Source of the DNA: JBCCDY01 sp039030555
GTDB taxonomy: Bacteria > Bacteroidota > Bacteroidia > Cytophagales > Cyclobacteriaceae
NCBI GenBank assembly: GCA_039030555.1
Contig: JBCCDY010000022.1
Coordinates: forward strand, 1 to 64,000
DNA: 64,000 bases
Direction: 5' to 3'
Shown: positions 1-9,293 of the stretch, in pieces
Layout: every line of letters starts with the position of its first letter
How positions within the stretch are numbered: position 1 is the stretch's first letter
Notes under the pieces: generated by a model
Databases searched by the model: none
What the model saw: only the letters and a program-made list of their open reading frames with translations
Told to the model about the DNA's origin: nothing
Translations under genes and position numbers: made by a program

Positions 1-278
1 ATCAGGAAACAAAAATCAGGGGAACTGTACTGGAAGCTAATCCGGTATACCTCCTTGTTTATACATGGGATGTTAACAATAGCGGAGTTGAAACCAAAGT
101 AAAATGGAGTCTTTCCGAAAAAGACGGCGGTACTCTGCTGATACTGGAGCATACTGGAGCTGAAAATTATCCAAAAGAAGGAATGGCCATTGAGATGTTT
201 GGTCACTTCGACAAGGGGTGGCAAAACTGTATTAATGACCTTGAAAATTATCTAGCCAAAGCTGAACATGTCAAATAA
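1..278 (+). CDS. AHSA1/SRPBCC-domain protein, C-terminal part (truncated by window edge)
   Basis: An open frame runs from the window edge to a TAA at 276-278, giving about 91 residues. The stretch VKWSLSEKDGGTLLILEHTG followed by a GW...L..YL tail is the typical C-terminal half of AHSA1 (Aha1-like START/SRPBCC) domains, which form a hydrophobic ligand-binding helix-grip fold. The last codons overlap the ATG of the ArsR-type regulator at 268, so the two are translationally coupled; AHSA1-ArsR pairs are a common arrangement. The N-terminus is outside the window. The ligand is unknown. Confidence 0.8.
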   Translation, partial: QETKIRGTVLEANPVYLLVYTWDVNNSGVETKVKWSLSEKDGGTLLILEHTGAENYPKEGMAIEMFGHFDKGWQNCINDLENYLAKAEHVK

Positions 279-603
279 GTTGAACAGGCTGTTCAAGTCT
301 ATCGCAGACCCCACCAGAAGAGAGATATTTAGCGTTCTGGTATTAGCTACGACTACCCTTTCGATCACTCAGATTGCAGAACGGTTTGATATTACACGTC
401 AGGGCGTTACCAAGCATATCATGATGTTAAAGGAGGCGGGGCTGATTGAAATATCTTCGGAAGGGCGTGAAAAATTCTGCAGAGCCAACCCGGAACCCCT
501 GAAAGATATTTATGAATGGGTGAAATTCTATGAACGGTTCTGGGATGATAAACTGACCGGCCTGGGAAAATACCTCGACTCAAAATCCAATGATAAAACC
601 TAA
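268..603 (+). CDS. ArsR-family winged-helix transcriptional regulator
   Basis: A 111-residue protein starting FKSIADPTRREIFSVL, the standard first helix of ArsR/SmtB repressors, followed by a helix-turn-helix around residues 33-70 (ITQIAERFDITRQGVTKHI) and a winged part with GREKFCRANP. No clear metal-binding CxC motif is seen in the recognition helix, so it resembles the ArsR subgroup partnered with AHSA1 proteins rather than metal sensors. It overlaps the upstream AHSA1 gene by 11 bases and probably represses its own operon. The effector is not evident. Confidence 0.85.
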   Translation: MSNKLNRLFKSIADPTRREIFSVLVLATTTLSITQIAERFDITRQGVTKHIMMLKEAGLIEISSEGREKFCRANPEPLKDIYEWVKFYERFWDDKLTGLGKYLDSKSNDKT

Positions 604-614
604 ACTCAATACAA

Positions 615-1205
615 ATGAAAACTTTACTCATAATCATTAGCATTGCTTTCTTTAACGTAGAAGCTAAAGAGGATGCTCTAACAAAAGAAGAGCGTAAATC
701 AGCGATAGAACTCTTAAAAGAAACAGAGAGTGATTTTCTATCTACAGTGGATGGCCTGTCCGATCAACAGTTGAATTACAAGCCAGATGAATCAACATGG
801 TCGGTTGCTGAATGCATAGAACATATTACGCTCTCTGAAAGCTTCATTTTCCAGAATATAAAGAATTCACTGGGCGAGTACGAAGATTTTAAATCGGAGT
901 TTTCGGATGATCAGGTTATACAGATCATCACGGACAGGTCAAAAAAAGGTAGTGCTCCAAACCCTATTAAACCTTCCGAGAAATTTACATCTGTCCGAGA
1001 CGCGTTAAGTGAATTTAAATCTGATCGTAAAAAGCATATTCTATTCGTTAAAAAAACAGATGAGAATCTCAGGTCTAAAATGAATGAGGTTCCTTTTGGT
1101 AAAATTGATGCCTACCAGTACGTACTTTTGATGGCTGGTCATACAAGGCGTCACACCATGCAGATTAAAGAAGTTATGGGTCACTCGGATTTTCCGAATA
1201 CCTAG
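615..1205 (+). CDS. DinB-superfamily protein (exported?)
   Basis: A 196-residue protein with a short hydrophobic N-terminus (about residues 2-17) that may be a signal peptide, then a DinB-like four-helix bundle. The family's metal-ligand histidines are visible: WSVAECIEHITLSE near residues 61-75 and GHTRRHTMQI near residue 175. DinB/DinB_2 proteins bind a divalent metal and include thiol transferases and proteins of unknown reaction. It starts 12 bases after the ArsR gene and is probably in the same operon. The substrate is unknown. Confidence 0.75.
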   Translation: MKTLLIIISIAFFNVEAKEDALTKEERKSAIELLKETESDFLSTVDGLSDQQLNYKPDESTWSVAECIEHITLSESFIFQNIKNSLGEYEDFKSEFSDDQVIQIITDRSKKGSAPNPIKPSEKFTSVRDALSEFKSDRKKHILFVKKTDENLRSKMNEVPFGKIDAYQYVLLMAGHTRRHTMQIKEVMGHSDFPNT

Positions 1206-1222
1206 AATAGGTCTTATATGGA

Positions 1223-1356
1223 AGAGGTCGTCTCAAAAGCACCTGAAAACTGTCATTCTTAATTCCAGTCATTCCACTAAGATGAATATTCAGAAATTCG
1301 TATTACAGGCTACTCGCTACCTGCGGAACCGGAAGACGACTTTTGGGGACGACCTC
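1223..1356. repeat. MITE-like element with terminal inverted repeats
   Basis: The sequence begins AGAGGTCGTCTCAAAAG and ends CTTTTGGGGACGACCTCT, near-complementary ends enclosing about 100 bases with no ORF. A second element starting with a similar GTCTCAAAAG terminus is at 29931-30163. The T-run after the right end could also let it act as a terminator for the upstream operon. The rest of 1206-1632 holds no gene that I can see. Confidence 0.5.
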
Positions 1357-1632
1357 TTTTTATTCCATTCAACAGGAAGGCAGGACACTTTGTCATGCTG
1401 CAAATGTGTGTTCACAACGGGTTTCCTAACCCACTTAACATTAACTCCATAAGTTGATGTAAATCAATTACTTATATGGTATAATGAGAATGTAAAATCA
1501 ATCTCTGGCTTCCAATTACAAAACATTCTCGCTCAGGAATGCTAAAATTTTTAGTCGTAAATCAGTCCGTATATCTCCAGGTTTCCCGTACAGGGAATTG
1601 AGAAGAATTTAAACAGGCAGGCGGGCTATCTC

Positions 1633-2106
1633 CTACCCCTCTTTTTCGAAGTGGTATAGAAATACGATGTTTGCAGTAAAGGCTGGCTTTGGATTATCTT
1701 TGATTTCAAGAGTGACTTTCAATTGAGTTTTAGTAACGCCTCGAAGGTCAGCTAGTGAAGCCAACTTAGCTCTCAATCGAACTGAGTCGTTTACCAGGAC
1801 AGGTTGGTTAAATTTCAACTTCTCAATTCCATAATTGATCATCATTCTGAGGTTATGGATTTCGACGATCTGTTTCCACAAATAAGGGGCAAGTGAGAGC
1901 GTCAGATATCCATGAGCTATTGTTGTACCAAAAGGGCCTTCCTTAGCTGCCCTTTCCGGATTGATATGAATCCATTGAGGGTCATGAGTTGCTTGTGCAA
2001 ACTGATTGATCTGTTCCTGGTCAATTTGATGAAATTCTGAAACACCTAGCTCCTTCCCTACATATTCTTCAAACTCTTTATGGCTTCTAATAACTAATGG
2101 TGGCAT
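1633..2106 (-). CDS. MaoC-like (R)-hydratase / hotdog-fold dehydratase
   Basis: A 157-residue single hotdog-domain protein. The MaoC/PhaJ active-site loop is visible as ATHDPQWIHINPERA (Asp and His about five residues apart, near residues 41-46), followed by GTTIAHGYLTLSL. Such enzymes hydrate 2-enoyl-CoA to (R)-3-hydroxyacyl-CoA; this one-domain form resembles the NodN/MaoC group. It is monocistronic and divergent from the phosphatase gene at 2178. The exact substrate chain length cannot be told. Confidence 0.85.
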   Translation of the reverse strand: MPPLVIRSHKEFEEYVGKELGVSEFHQIDQEQINQFAQATHDPQWIHINPERAAKEGPFGTTIAHGYLTLSLAPYLWKQIVEIHNLRMMINYGIEKLKFNQPVLVNDSVRLRAKLASLADLRGVTKTQLKVTLEIKDNPKPAFTANIVFLYHFEKEG

Positions 2107-2177
2107 AAGACAATATTCAAAAGTGTTCCAATTGAATTAGTTAAATTAATCTATTGAACTCAATAATTGTCAGATTC

Positions 2178-2675
2178 ATGAAAAACATCACTCTATTTTT
2201 TCTAATTCTTATTCTAAATAACTCAATATCAGCTTATGCCCAAAGCCAAACAACCCTCATTCTATTAAGGCATGCTGAAAAATCACAGGATGGAACCAAA
2301 GACCCTTCATTAAGCTCAGAAGGCCATGAAAGGGCCGAAAGACTTTTGGATCAATTCAAATTGAACGACATTAATGCATTCTATACTACACCCTACAAAA
2401 GAACAAGGGAAACCATATTACCACTTGCTCAAAGCAAACAGAGAGATGTTGTTGAGTACCGTCCATTTGACAAAAACCTTCTTAAAGAACTTTTAAAAGA
2501 GCATCAGGGAGAAACCATTATGATTTCCGGACACTCCAATACCATTCCTGTTTATGTGAACCAACTCATTGGAGAAGAGAAGTTTAAGCAACTCAACGAA
2601 GACGAATATGATAAGGTCTTCATAGTTACGCTTGAGGAACTGGGCAAAGGAAAGCTACTTATCTTATCACTTTAA
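2178..2675 (+). CDS. Exported histidine phosphatase (phosphoglycerate mutase-like)
   Basis: The frame opens at a TTG at 2154, but the ATG at 2178 gives a clean signal peptide (MKNITLFFLILILNN...AYA) and is preferred, for 165 residues. The mature protein starts with TTLILLRHAEKS, the RHxx catalytic motif of the histidine phosphatase superfamily, and has the second catalytic His in MISGHSNT and a conserved TPYKRTRET. It is small, like SixA-type or Bacteroidota exported phosphatases, and presumably acts in the periplasm. Its 3' end overlaps the convergent acyltransferase gene by 9 bases. Confidence 0.85.
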   Translation: MKNITLFFLILILNNSISAYAQSQTTLILLRHAEKSQDGTKDPSLSSEGHERAERLLDQFKLNDINAFYTTPYKRTRETILPLAQSKQRDVVEYRPFDKNLLKELLKEHQGETIMISGHSNTIPVYVNQLIGEEKFKQLNEDEYDKVFIVTLEELGKGKLLILSL

Positions 2676-3212
2676 GGCTTTTTCAGGATGCAAGCCCTGG
2701 AATTCCTTGAAGTAATTATGAATCAACTTTAAATCCGTTTCAACATCTCCGGAAGGATAAAATGGTTCAGTGACTTTTGCTAGCTTTCTCGAATAATCCA
2801 AAGCCAGAAGCATAATGGGGATATTTGTTTTTAGGGCAATGTAATAGAATCCGGTCTTAAACTGATTGGTAAATTTCCGGGTTCCTTCGGGAGCCAGGGT
2901 AATTCTAAACTCTTCATTTCGTTGAAAAGCCTCTGTTGCTACATCAACGGTCTTTTTGTTTCCATTTCTATCTACTTTTTCTGCCCTAAGCCATTTGAGT
3001 ATAATACTTAACGGAAAGAAAAAAGCTTCTTTCTTTACTATAAAATTAGATCGAAGTCCTATGGCAGCCCTAATGAAGATCAGTAAGACTACATCCCATT
3101 GACTGGTATGAGGAGCTACTGCAATGATGCATTTAGGAACAAACAAACGATCCATTCCTTCTAGTTTCCATCCAAGAATAGTTAAGATTTTCCTTGAGAT
3201 GAACCTGAACAT
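2667..3212 (-). CDS. 1-acyl-sn-glycerol-3-phosphate acyltransferase-like protein (PlsC family)
   Basis: A 181-residue protein with the PlsC-family catalytic motif HTSQWD (HxxxxD, near residue 35) and the substrate motif APEGTR (near residue 108). It is short for the family and lacks an obvious long transmembrane anchor, resembling a group of small Bacteroidota acyltransferases. It would transfer an acyl chain to a glycerophospholipid or related acceptor at the inner membrane. It converges on the phosphatase gene. The acceptor is not predictable. Confidence 0.8.
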   Translation of the reverse strand: MFRFISRKILTILGWKLEGMDRLFVPKCIIAVAPHTSQWDVVLLIFIRAAIGLRSNFIVKKEAFFFPLSIILKWLRAEKVDRNGNKKTVDVATEAFQRNEEFRITLAPEGTRKFTNQFKTGFYYIALKTNIPIMLLALDYSRKLAKVTEPFYPSGDVETDLKLIHNYFKEFQGLHPEKALK

Positions 3213-3281
3213 GTAACAAATTAGCGACTGCTAATTTAATAGTATTATCCTATTGCCCCTTCATATAATACATTTCATGTA

Positions 3282-5759
3282 TCAGTCGTCGTCCAAAATT
3301 TCTTCAATCCGCGCTATCGCATCTTCATAATGATATTTTGTAACCGTATCTCCTACCCTATTTTTAGCCGATTTTAGTTGAGAACTTAAAGTATTCAATT
3401 CACCCCTCACCAATGCACGAACATCAGATTGACCAACATCATAATTGATTCGAGTGACAAAATTTCTGAATCGTTCCGGTATTTCCGATTGCTTTTCAGT
3501 CATTAAGTATTTCATTCTTTCCAAATAACTTCTCTGTAAATTCCTTCTGAAAAGATCTACTTTACTGGAACTTCTAGCTTCCGACCAAACTCCTTTTCTA
3601 AGTTCACTCATCATTTCCAGAGCCGAATAATAATCGTCATTCAAGGTTTCTGAATCAATCAACCTTCCCATGGTTTCAAAGCTGAGTAAAGCATTCAAAA
3701 AACGAGCCTGGAGCCTTCTGATTCGCTCATTATATCCAGCATGGTCAATATTTTGCAGAACATGGGCCTCAATAAGCCAATCAGGTGTTTTAAATGCATT
3801 TTCCTGAAGCCATTTCATAGATGCCCTTTGTGTTTTCTCGTCAACCACTTCATAGACATAGCCGTCCTGGCTGGGTTTTTTAATAGTTTCATATACCCCT
3901 CCTACATTGGTAGCTACATGTCCAATGTATCTTCGCCAAACACCTAGAAGCTCTCCGTATAGCTCTTCAAGGTCATCATAATTGTTTGTTTCCTCCGAGG
4001 TCCATTCGTGCAGATGCTCAGCCACATATTTCAAGTTCTTGATTCCATAGTTGCTGGCTTCAATAGGATCATCACCGATGCACTCCGTTTGAGAAGATGG
4101 ATCAAAGCGATTCCTTTGCCTTCCGAACTGGTATTTCGGGTCATCTACTTTTTCCAAGATCCATTTATTCAGGGTTTCTACTTCTTCTTTCGGGGAATCT
4201 GCTCCTTCGATAACCCGGTAACCCCAATTCACAGCATAATGATCATAAGGTCCCATCTGGCGGATAAACCTGATATTTTCGTCTCCAGGCTGTGCAATGT
4301 AGTTGTAGCGGGCATAGTCCATAATGCTGGCCGCAATTCCATATTCCTGAGTAAACGTTCCTGATCTCAACGAATCGACCGGATAGGCGAAATTAGCTTT
4401 CATATTATGTGGAAAGCCCAAAGCATGTCCCACCTCATGAGCAATCACCATTCTCATCATTTCTCCTATTTCCTCTTCCGGAGTATCTAGTGTCCTTGCC
4501 GAAGGATTGGCAGCCCCTGTCTCAAGCATATATCGATTTCGATACGATCTTAGGTGGTTATGGTACCAAATGATATCACTTTCTATGATCTCTCCGGAAC
4601 GAGGGTCGGAAACACTCGGCCCTACGGCGTTTCGTGTGGTACTGGCAATATAGCGCACTACGGAATATCGAATATCCTCCGGACTGAATTCAGGATCTTC
4701 TTCTGGTGAAGGTGGATCTTTTGCGATAATCGCATTTTTAAAACCTGCTGTTTCAAATGGCTTTTGCCAGTCTTCGATACCTTGTTTAATATATTTTCTA
4801 AGCTTTTCAGGTGTAGCCGGATCTAAATAGTAAATAATGGGTTTAACAGGTTCTACCAACTCGCCCCTGGCGTAGGCCTCAGGATCTTTAGGTTCTAACT
4901 TCCACCTTCTGATGTATTCCTTTTTATCAGCTTTAAGTTTATCAGAGCCGAAATCAATCTGATTGACCGTAAACCAACCAACCCTCGGGTCATATACTCT
5001 AGGCTGCATAGGTTCTTCCGGCAACAGGATCATGGATTGGTTCATTTGAAGACTGATCGTTCCGCTATTATCGTCGGAAGGAGGCTCATCTGCCACATAG
5101 CTCATATCTTGTTTCACCTCGATATTCTGAGGATAGCTTTTGATAGCTGTTATGAAACTTCGACTATTGTCCAGTTTCTTAACTTTATATTGCTTTCTCA
5201 ATCTGGCCGATATTCCACCTATGGCTTTAACATCGGATGAAAATAGCTTGGTTACCTCTACTACAGATGCCGTAGAATCAGTATTAAAAGCTACGATATC
5301 GAAAGCATAAAGGGTTGGCTCATAGTTATTGGCTTTTACCGATTTATAGATAGGTAGCGAATCGCTGGCTACTGAATTATATGATTTGACTTTAATCAAT
5401 AATTTATTCTGAAAACGTTCCCAGGAAACCACTTGCTCATTGGTTTTTGACCCAGCATTAACGAAACCTCCTCCAAAACCTGATGGTAGGTTAACGATTC
5501 TGGTCACCCACAGCATTTCTTTCCCAAGAAGGTCGTGACCAATCTCATAATAATATTTACCTTCCACTTGATGAACGTCGAAAAGTCCATCATCTGAGAT
5601 CGCTTTTCCAGTAACTACTTTTGAATATGGCTTAAATTTAGGTTTATCCTTTTGTTCTGTTTTATCGGGTTCTGCTCCTTTATTTTTTTTCTTTTTCTGG
5701 GCTTCCGCTGTGGTGATAACACTTATCAGAAGTATCAGTAGTAAGGCTCTCAATCTCAT
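3282..5759 (-). CDS. Exported zinc-dependent metalloprotease (DUF5117/DUF4953 type)
   Basis: A large exported protein of 825 residues from the ATG at 5759, chosen because it begins directly with a signal peptide (MRLRALLLILLISVITTAEA); a further in-frame ATG lies at 5780. A lysine-rich linker follows, then DUF5118/DUF5117-like regions and the extended zinc motif HEVGHALGFPHN, with HExxH at residues 448-452 counted from the ATG at 5780. This is the metzincin-type HExxHxxGxxH arrangement. It lies downstream of accA but is separated from it by a terminator. The substrate is unknown. Confidence 0.85.
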   Translation of the reverse strand: MRLRALLLILLISVITTAEAQKKKKNKGAEPDKTEQKDKPKFKPYSKVVTGKAISDDGLFDVHQVEGKYYYEIGHDLLGKEMLWVTRIVNLPSGFGGGFVNAGSKTNEQVVSWERFQNKLLIKVKSYNSVASDSLPIYKSVKANNYEPTLYAFDIVAFNTDSTASVVEVTKLFSSDVKAIGGISARLRKQYKVKKLDNSRSFITAIKSYPQNIEVKQDMSYVADEPPSDDNSGTISLQMNQSMILLPEEPMQPRVYDPRVGWFTVNQIDFGSDKLKADKKEYIRRWKLEPKDPEAYARGELVEPVKPIIYYLDPATPEKLRKYIKQGIEDWQKPFETAGFKNAIIAKDPPSPEEDPEFSPEDIRYSVVRYIASTTRNAVGPSVSDPRSGEIIESDIIWYHNHLRSYRNRYMLETGAANPSARTLDTPEEEIGEMMRMVIAHEVGHALGFPHNMKANFAYPVDSLRSGTFTQEYGIAASIMDYARYNYIAQPGDENIRFIRQMGPYDHYAVNWGYRVIEGADSPKEEVETLNKWILEKVDDPKYQFGRQRNRFDPSSQTECIGDDPIEASNYGIKNLKYVAEHLHEWTSEETNNYDDLEELYGELLGVWRRYIGHVATNVGGVYETIKKPSQDGYVYEVVDEKTQRASMKWLQENAFKTPDWLIEAHVLQNIDHAGYNERIRRLQARFLNALLSFETMGRLIDSETLNDDYYSALEMMSELRKGVWSEARSSSKVDLFRRNLQRSYLERMKYLMTEKQSEIPERFRNFVTRINYDVGQSDVRALVRGELNTLSSQLKSAKNRVGDTVTKYHYEDAIARIEEILDDD

Positions 5760-5782
5760 GAATATGTATTTATTGATCATCG

Positions 5783-5830
5783 AAAATAAAAAAAGGTCAA
5801 CACTTTGCAGACCGCAAAAGTATTGACCTT
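5783..5830 (-). terminator. Rho-independent terminator after accA
   Basis: Read on the minus strand, AAGGTCAATACTTT pairs with AAAGTGTTGACCTT across a short loop and is followed by a run of seven Ts. It lies between the accA stop (5857) and the start of the metalloprotease gene, so it closes accA transcription. Confidence 0.8.
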
Positions 5831-5856
5831 CATTTTTGTGATGTAAACGGTATATC

Positions 5857-6807
5857 CTACTCTACAAAAAGTCCCATATTCGTAAACTTATCTATCCTTT
5901 TCTCAAAACGTTTTTCAGGACTTAGCTTTTCTAACTTTTTAGTTTCTTCCAAAATACTGTTTTTTAGAATTTTGGATGCCTTTTTAAAATCCGAATGTGC
6001 ACCGCCAAGAGGTTCTTCAATAATTCCATCAATGAGTTTATGGCCGAGCATATCATCGGCAGATAGTTTCAATGCATCTGCTGCCTGTTCCTTATAGTCC
6101 CAACTTCTCCAAAGAATAGAGGAGCACGATTCCGGGGAAATAACGGAATACCAGGTATTCTCCAACATGAGCACCCGGTCGCCAACACCTATTCCTAAAG
6201 CTCCTCCTGAAGCACCTTCGCCAATTATAATACACAAAACAGGTACTTTTAACCGAAGCATCTCCTGAATATTACGTGCTATGGCTTCGCCTTGCCCTCT
6301 CTGTTCTGCCTCCAGACCGGGGTAAGCACCTGGAGTATCAACTAGTGTGACGATAGGTTTTTTAAAATGCTCTGCTATTTTCATTAAGCGCAGAGCCTTG
6401 CGGTAACCTTCCGGGTTGGCCATACCAAAATTTCGCATTTGGCGCTGTTTGGTATTTCTCCCCTTTTGCTGACCAATCAGCATAAACGTTTTTCCGCTAA
6501 TGGAGCCAAATCCTCCAACCATAGCTTTATCATCTTTCACCGATCGATCTCCGTGAAGCTCGATAAAATCATCGGTCAATTCATATATATAATCAAGAGT
6601 GTATGGTCGGTCCGGGTGTCGGGAAAGTTGTACACGTTGCCAGCTGGTCAGGTTTTTATAAATCTCTTTCTTGAGATCGGTGATCTTACCTTCTAAGGCC
6701 TTAACGGAGTTTGAAACATCTACATCACTTTCTTCAGCCAGTCTTTTCATATCGACCAACTTACTTTCAAGGTCGGCTATTGGCTGTTCAAAACCGAGAT
6801 ACTGCAT
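5857..6807 (-). CDS. accA: Acetyl-CoA carboxylase carboxyltransferase subunit alpha
   Basis: A 316-residue full-length AccA. Recognisable landmarks are the N-terminal helix region, RHPDRPYTLDYI, GGFGSISGKTFMLIGQQKGR, VTLVDTPGAYPGLEAEQRGQ and the oxyanion-loop IIGEGASGGALGIGVGDRV. With AccD it transfers the carboxyl group from carboxybiotin (AccB) to acetyl-CoA, forming malonyl-CoA for fatty acid synthesis in the cytoplasm. It stands alone here, without accD. The downstream hairpin at 5783-5830 ends its transcript. Confidence 0.97.
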   Translation of the reverse strand: MQYLGFEQPIADLESKLVDMKRLAEESDVDVSNSVKALEGKITDLKKEIYKNLTSWQRVQLSRHPDRPYTLDYIYELTDDFIELHGDRSVKDDKAMVGGFGSISGKTFMLIGQQKGRNTKQRQMRNFGMANPEGYRKALRLMKIAEHFKKPIVTLVDTPGAYPGLEAEQRGQGEAIARNIQEMLRLKVPVLCIIIGEGASGGALGIGVGDRVLMLENTWYSVISPESCSSILWRSWDYKEQAADALKLSADDMLGHKLIDGIIEEPLGGAHSDFKKASKILKNSILEETKKLEKLSPEKRFEKRIDKFTNMGLFVE

Positions 6808-6862
6808 AAATTCAATTTCAATTTAAGCATTCAAAGTTATACGAAAATAATTTATCGCACCT

Positions 6863-6894
6863 ATTGGATATTAGAATCTGGCGGTCTACCTTTG
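6863..6894 (+). promoter_or_regulatory. Bacteroidota-type promoter of tRNA-Asp
   Basis: A TTG at 6864-6866 and TACCTTTG at 6887-6894 are 20 bases apart, matching the Bacteroidota housekeeping consensus (TTTG, 19-20 bases, TAnnTTTG). The expected start site would be a few bases downstream, just ahead of the tRNA at 6913. Confidence 0.7.
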
Positions 6895-6912
6895 CACAAC
6901 TTTTGAAAGAAA

Positions 6913-6986
6913 GGTCTGGTAGTTCAGCTGGTTAGAATGCCTGCCTGTCACGCAGGAGGTCGCGGGTTCGAGTCCCGTCCAGACCG
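6913..6986 (+). tRNA. tRNA-Asp (anticodon GTC)
   Basis: The 7-bp acceptor stem GGTCTGG pairs with CCAGACC (6979-6985). The D arm (TAGTTCAGCTGGTTAGAA), anticodon loop CTGTCAC with GTC, and T arm GCGGGTTCGAGTCCCGT are all present. The CCA end is not encoded. It has its own promoter upstream and a hairpin terminator directly downstream. Confidence 0.95.
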
Positions 6987-6990
6987 CGAT

Positions 6991-7026
6991 AAACCCTCTA
7001 TATAATTACTATGGAGGGTTTTTTTA
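6991..7026 (+). terminator. Rho-independent terminator after tRNA-Asp
   Basis: AAACCCTC and GAGGGTTT form a hairpin with an AT-rich loop, followed by a T run, four bases after the tRNA. Confidence 0.8.
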
Positions 7027-7105
7027 TTTCTCTAGGCCAACCAAGGAAATTTATTAAAATCTTATAGGACTGCGACCTACTGATTACACTGGAGTTGGTC
7101 TGCTT

Positions 7106-7492
7106 TTATCTAAAGCTCGTAAAGCAAGGTTTTATATCCGACTCTGATAGGTCAGTTCTTTCAAAATAAGTTTCTGTAGCTTGAGTATCAATTGTAGCGG
7201 CATGCAGAAGGTCTTTCATCGATTCTTCGCAATTTCCAAGTAGAACCCACAAACGTGATCTTTCCAAATAAGCAGATACATCATTCGGGTTCGATTCAAT
7301 AGCAAGGTCAAAGCATTGCTTTGCCATTTTTAGATTATTGTTAAAAGTATACTCCTTCCCTCTGCCGATTAAATCTTCTACAGCTGTTGAAGCTATATTA
7401 ATGTTAACGCCTGATAACATCAGTACCATAAACATTAAAGAACTTATCCTGATTTTCATACTGTTTATATTAGCTTTCATTCTATTTATCAT
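7106..7492 (-). CDS. Small exported TPR-repeat protein
   Basis: A 128-residue protein. In-frame ATGs at 7492, 7480 and 7459 are all possible; the last gives the tidiest signal peptide (MKIRISSLMFMVLMLSG). After the signal there is about one and a half TPR units: AKQCFDLAIESNPNDVSAYLERSRLWVLLGN...SMKDLLHAATID. TPRs mediate protein contacts, here presumably in the periplasm. It sits alone between the tRNA and the DUF2207 gene. No partner is evident. Confidence 0.6.
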   Translation of the reverse strand: MINRMKANINSMKIRISSLMFMVLMLSGVNINIASTAVEDLIGRGKEYTFNNNLKMAKQCFDLAIESNPNDVSAYLERSRLWVLLGNCEESMKDLLHAATIDTQATETYFERTDLSESDIKPCFTSFR

Positions 7493-7658
7493 GTGAACCT
7501 CTAACGCTTATTTACATCGTTAATACTATGTAAACTTACAGTTGAAAGACCTTAAACAAGTGTCGGATTTTACTTAAAACTTACATGGCTAATAAAGACG
7601 ATTGAATCGGGGGTATTTGATCAAAGTGAAGATGGGCGCTATTATAAATATAAAACGA

Positions 7659-9293
7659 CTACCCGGCTCCACCTCCTCCTCCTCCAGCGGCACCTCCAGC
7701 ACCGGCTCCTGCCGTGCCTGCAACAGCTCCGGCACCCGTTGAAGCTGATGTACTTAGTACAACAGTATAAAAGGGCATAAAGGAAGTTAATGCTTCACTC
7801 GACTCTCGTTTATTATCGGTTACAGAGTCGATAAACCAATCTGGCAAAATAATACGACTATCCACTTTCTTGAGCGAACGCTTTAGCTTAGACATCCAAC
7901 TAGAACTAACCTTTGGATCGAGTACTATCCAATGTAAATTTCTCATGAATAATTGTACGGCTTCTTCTGCATTTGAATCCAGTTTAGATTCTACTTCACC
8001 TCTTATGTAGTTCAGATAATCTTTCGTTTGCTTTCTTGCAACTGCCCCCAAATCAGTAAGAACAAACTTTAAAGAAGAACGTACCAAAAAGAAACTTGCT
8101 AAGCCTGATAGAAGAGCTCCTAGGAGAGGTTCTATGAAGAACAATAAAACCACAGCTACCAACATCAAAACGCCAAACATAAGCCACTGGTTTGATTGCT
8201 CAGGGATGGGCTTATAAAAACCTTTGTTTGCCAGATCTATCCTGATTTTTTTCAAAGACTTACTTCTAAAGGAATGGGCTTTTGTACCGAAGGAATCCAA
8301 ATATTCATATTTATTGATCTCATCCAGAATAGTTTCCTCATATACATCAAGGCCGTCTCTATGAATTATTTCTACTTTTACTTTTTCCGTACTGCCCCAG
8401 GTACTTTTCTTTTTTTCTCTATTGAGTTTTACGTTTCCTTTCCGAGCCATATCAAAGATCATAGCACTAAAAATTCGTAATCTACTTGTGGATTCTGAAT
8501 GAGCTAAAAATCCAGCTTCAGAAATAGGTAATTTAGGTTGTTCACCGGTGTTATGTGAATTCGCTATCGCTTTTGAGTGCTTTGAGTGATTGATGTATAG
8601 GGCAAGTGATAAACCTATTAATAAGGAAATGCCGGTGTAAAGCATATAGATTACCCCTTTTGGAATGGTTTTTATCCTTCCATCAATACGCTTAGGAAAA
8701 TCTAACTTTACGGTAAATCGCTTTTTTCTTTTAAGTTGATCTTTACGAAAATGTAATTTCGTTCCACCACTTTCCAAAATCGTGGCAGAGTAGTCTTCCG
8801 GACTTGCATCTACGGAGTCGGGCGTAATATCTGCAAAAGGTATTTGAACCCAAACATCAATATCCTTTGACTTTACTCTCCACTCCTTTCCAACGGCTGT
8901 CCAGTGAATCCTGTTTTCATCTCCTTTTTCCTGAAGTGCTCCTTTAACCTTATAGGTCAAAACAAAGCTTACCGGTTGGTCTGTTGGTTCAAAAGTCCAG
9001 TTGAGTCGATACCCCTTTTTTCTTTCCATTTCCGTGGAAAGTACGTTGATGTCTGAGCTGGTCACCTTGAAGTCATAAACCGTATCAAGATGCCTTGATG
9101 GAATGGATCTGTAGGCGTATGTGTATTCTCCACCTGAAAATTCAAAGGTAATCTCCTCCCTTACATGGTATTCCCCATTCTCCTTCAGATCAAGATAAAC
9201 ATCATAATTTGATATATAATATGATTTTTTGGCTTCTGAAGTGAAAACTAGAAGGAATAAAAGTGGTAGAATAAGGAAGTCCTTGATACTCAT
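7659..9293 (-). CDS. DUF2207-family membrane protein
   Basis: About 544 residues from the ATG at 9293; a TTG two codons upstream is less likely, and the duplicated copy also begins MSIK. A signal peptide (LILPLLFLLVFTSEA) is followed by an extracytoplasmic beta-rich DUF2207 domain (about residues 20-205), a membrane segment (GVIYMLYTGISLLIGLSLAL), a cytoplasmic domain with a second pair of membrane segments near residue 375, and a C-terminal tail made almost only of Gly and Ala. Such glycine-rich tails are typical of DUF2207 proteins. The function of the family is not established. Confidence 0.8.
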   Translation of the reverse strand: MSIKDFLILPLLFLLVFTSEAKKSYYISNYDVYLDLKENGEYHVREEITFEFSGGEYTYAYRSIPSRHLDTVYDFKVTSSDINVLSTEMERKKGYRLNWTFEPTDQPVSFVLTYKVKGALQEKGDENRIHWTAVGKEWRVKSKDIDVWVQIPFADITPDSVDASPEDYSATILESGGTKLHFRKDQLKRKKRFTVKLDFPKRIDGRIKTIPKGVIYMLYTGISLLIGLSLALYINHSKHSKAIANSHNTGEQPKLPISEAGFLAHSESTSRLRIFSAMIFDMARKGNVKLNREKKKSTWGSTEKVKVEIIHRDGLDVYEETILDEINKYEYLDSFGTKAHSFRSKSLKKIRIDLANKGFYKPIPEQSNQWLMFGVLMLVAVVLLFFIEPLLGALLSGLASFFLVRSSLKFVLTDLGAVARKQTKDYLNYIRGEVESKLDSNAEEAVQLFMRNLHWIVLDPKVSSSWMSKLKRSLKKVDSRIILPDWFIDSVTDNKRESSEALTSFMPFYTVVLSTSASTGAGAVAGTAGAGAGGAAGGGGGGAG

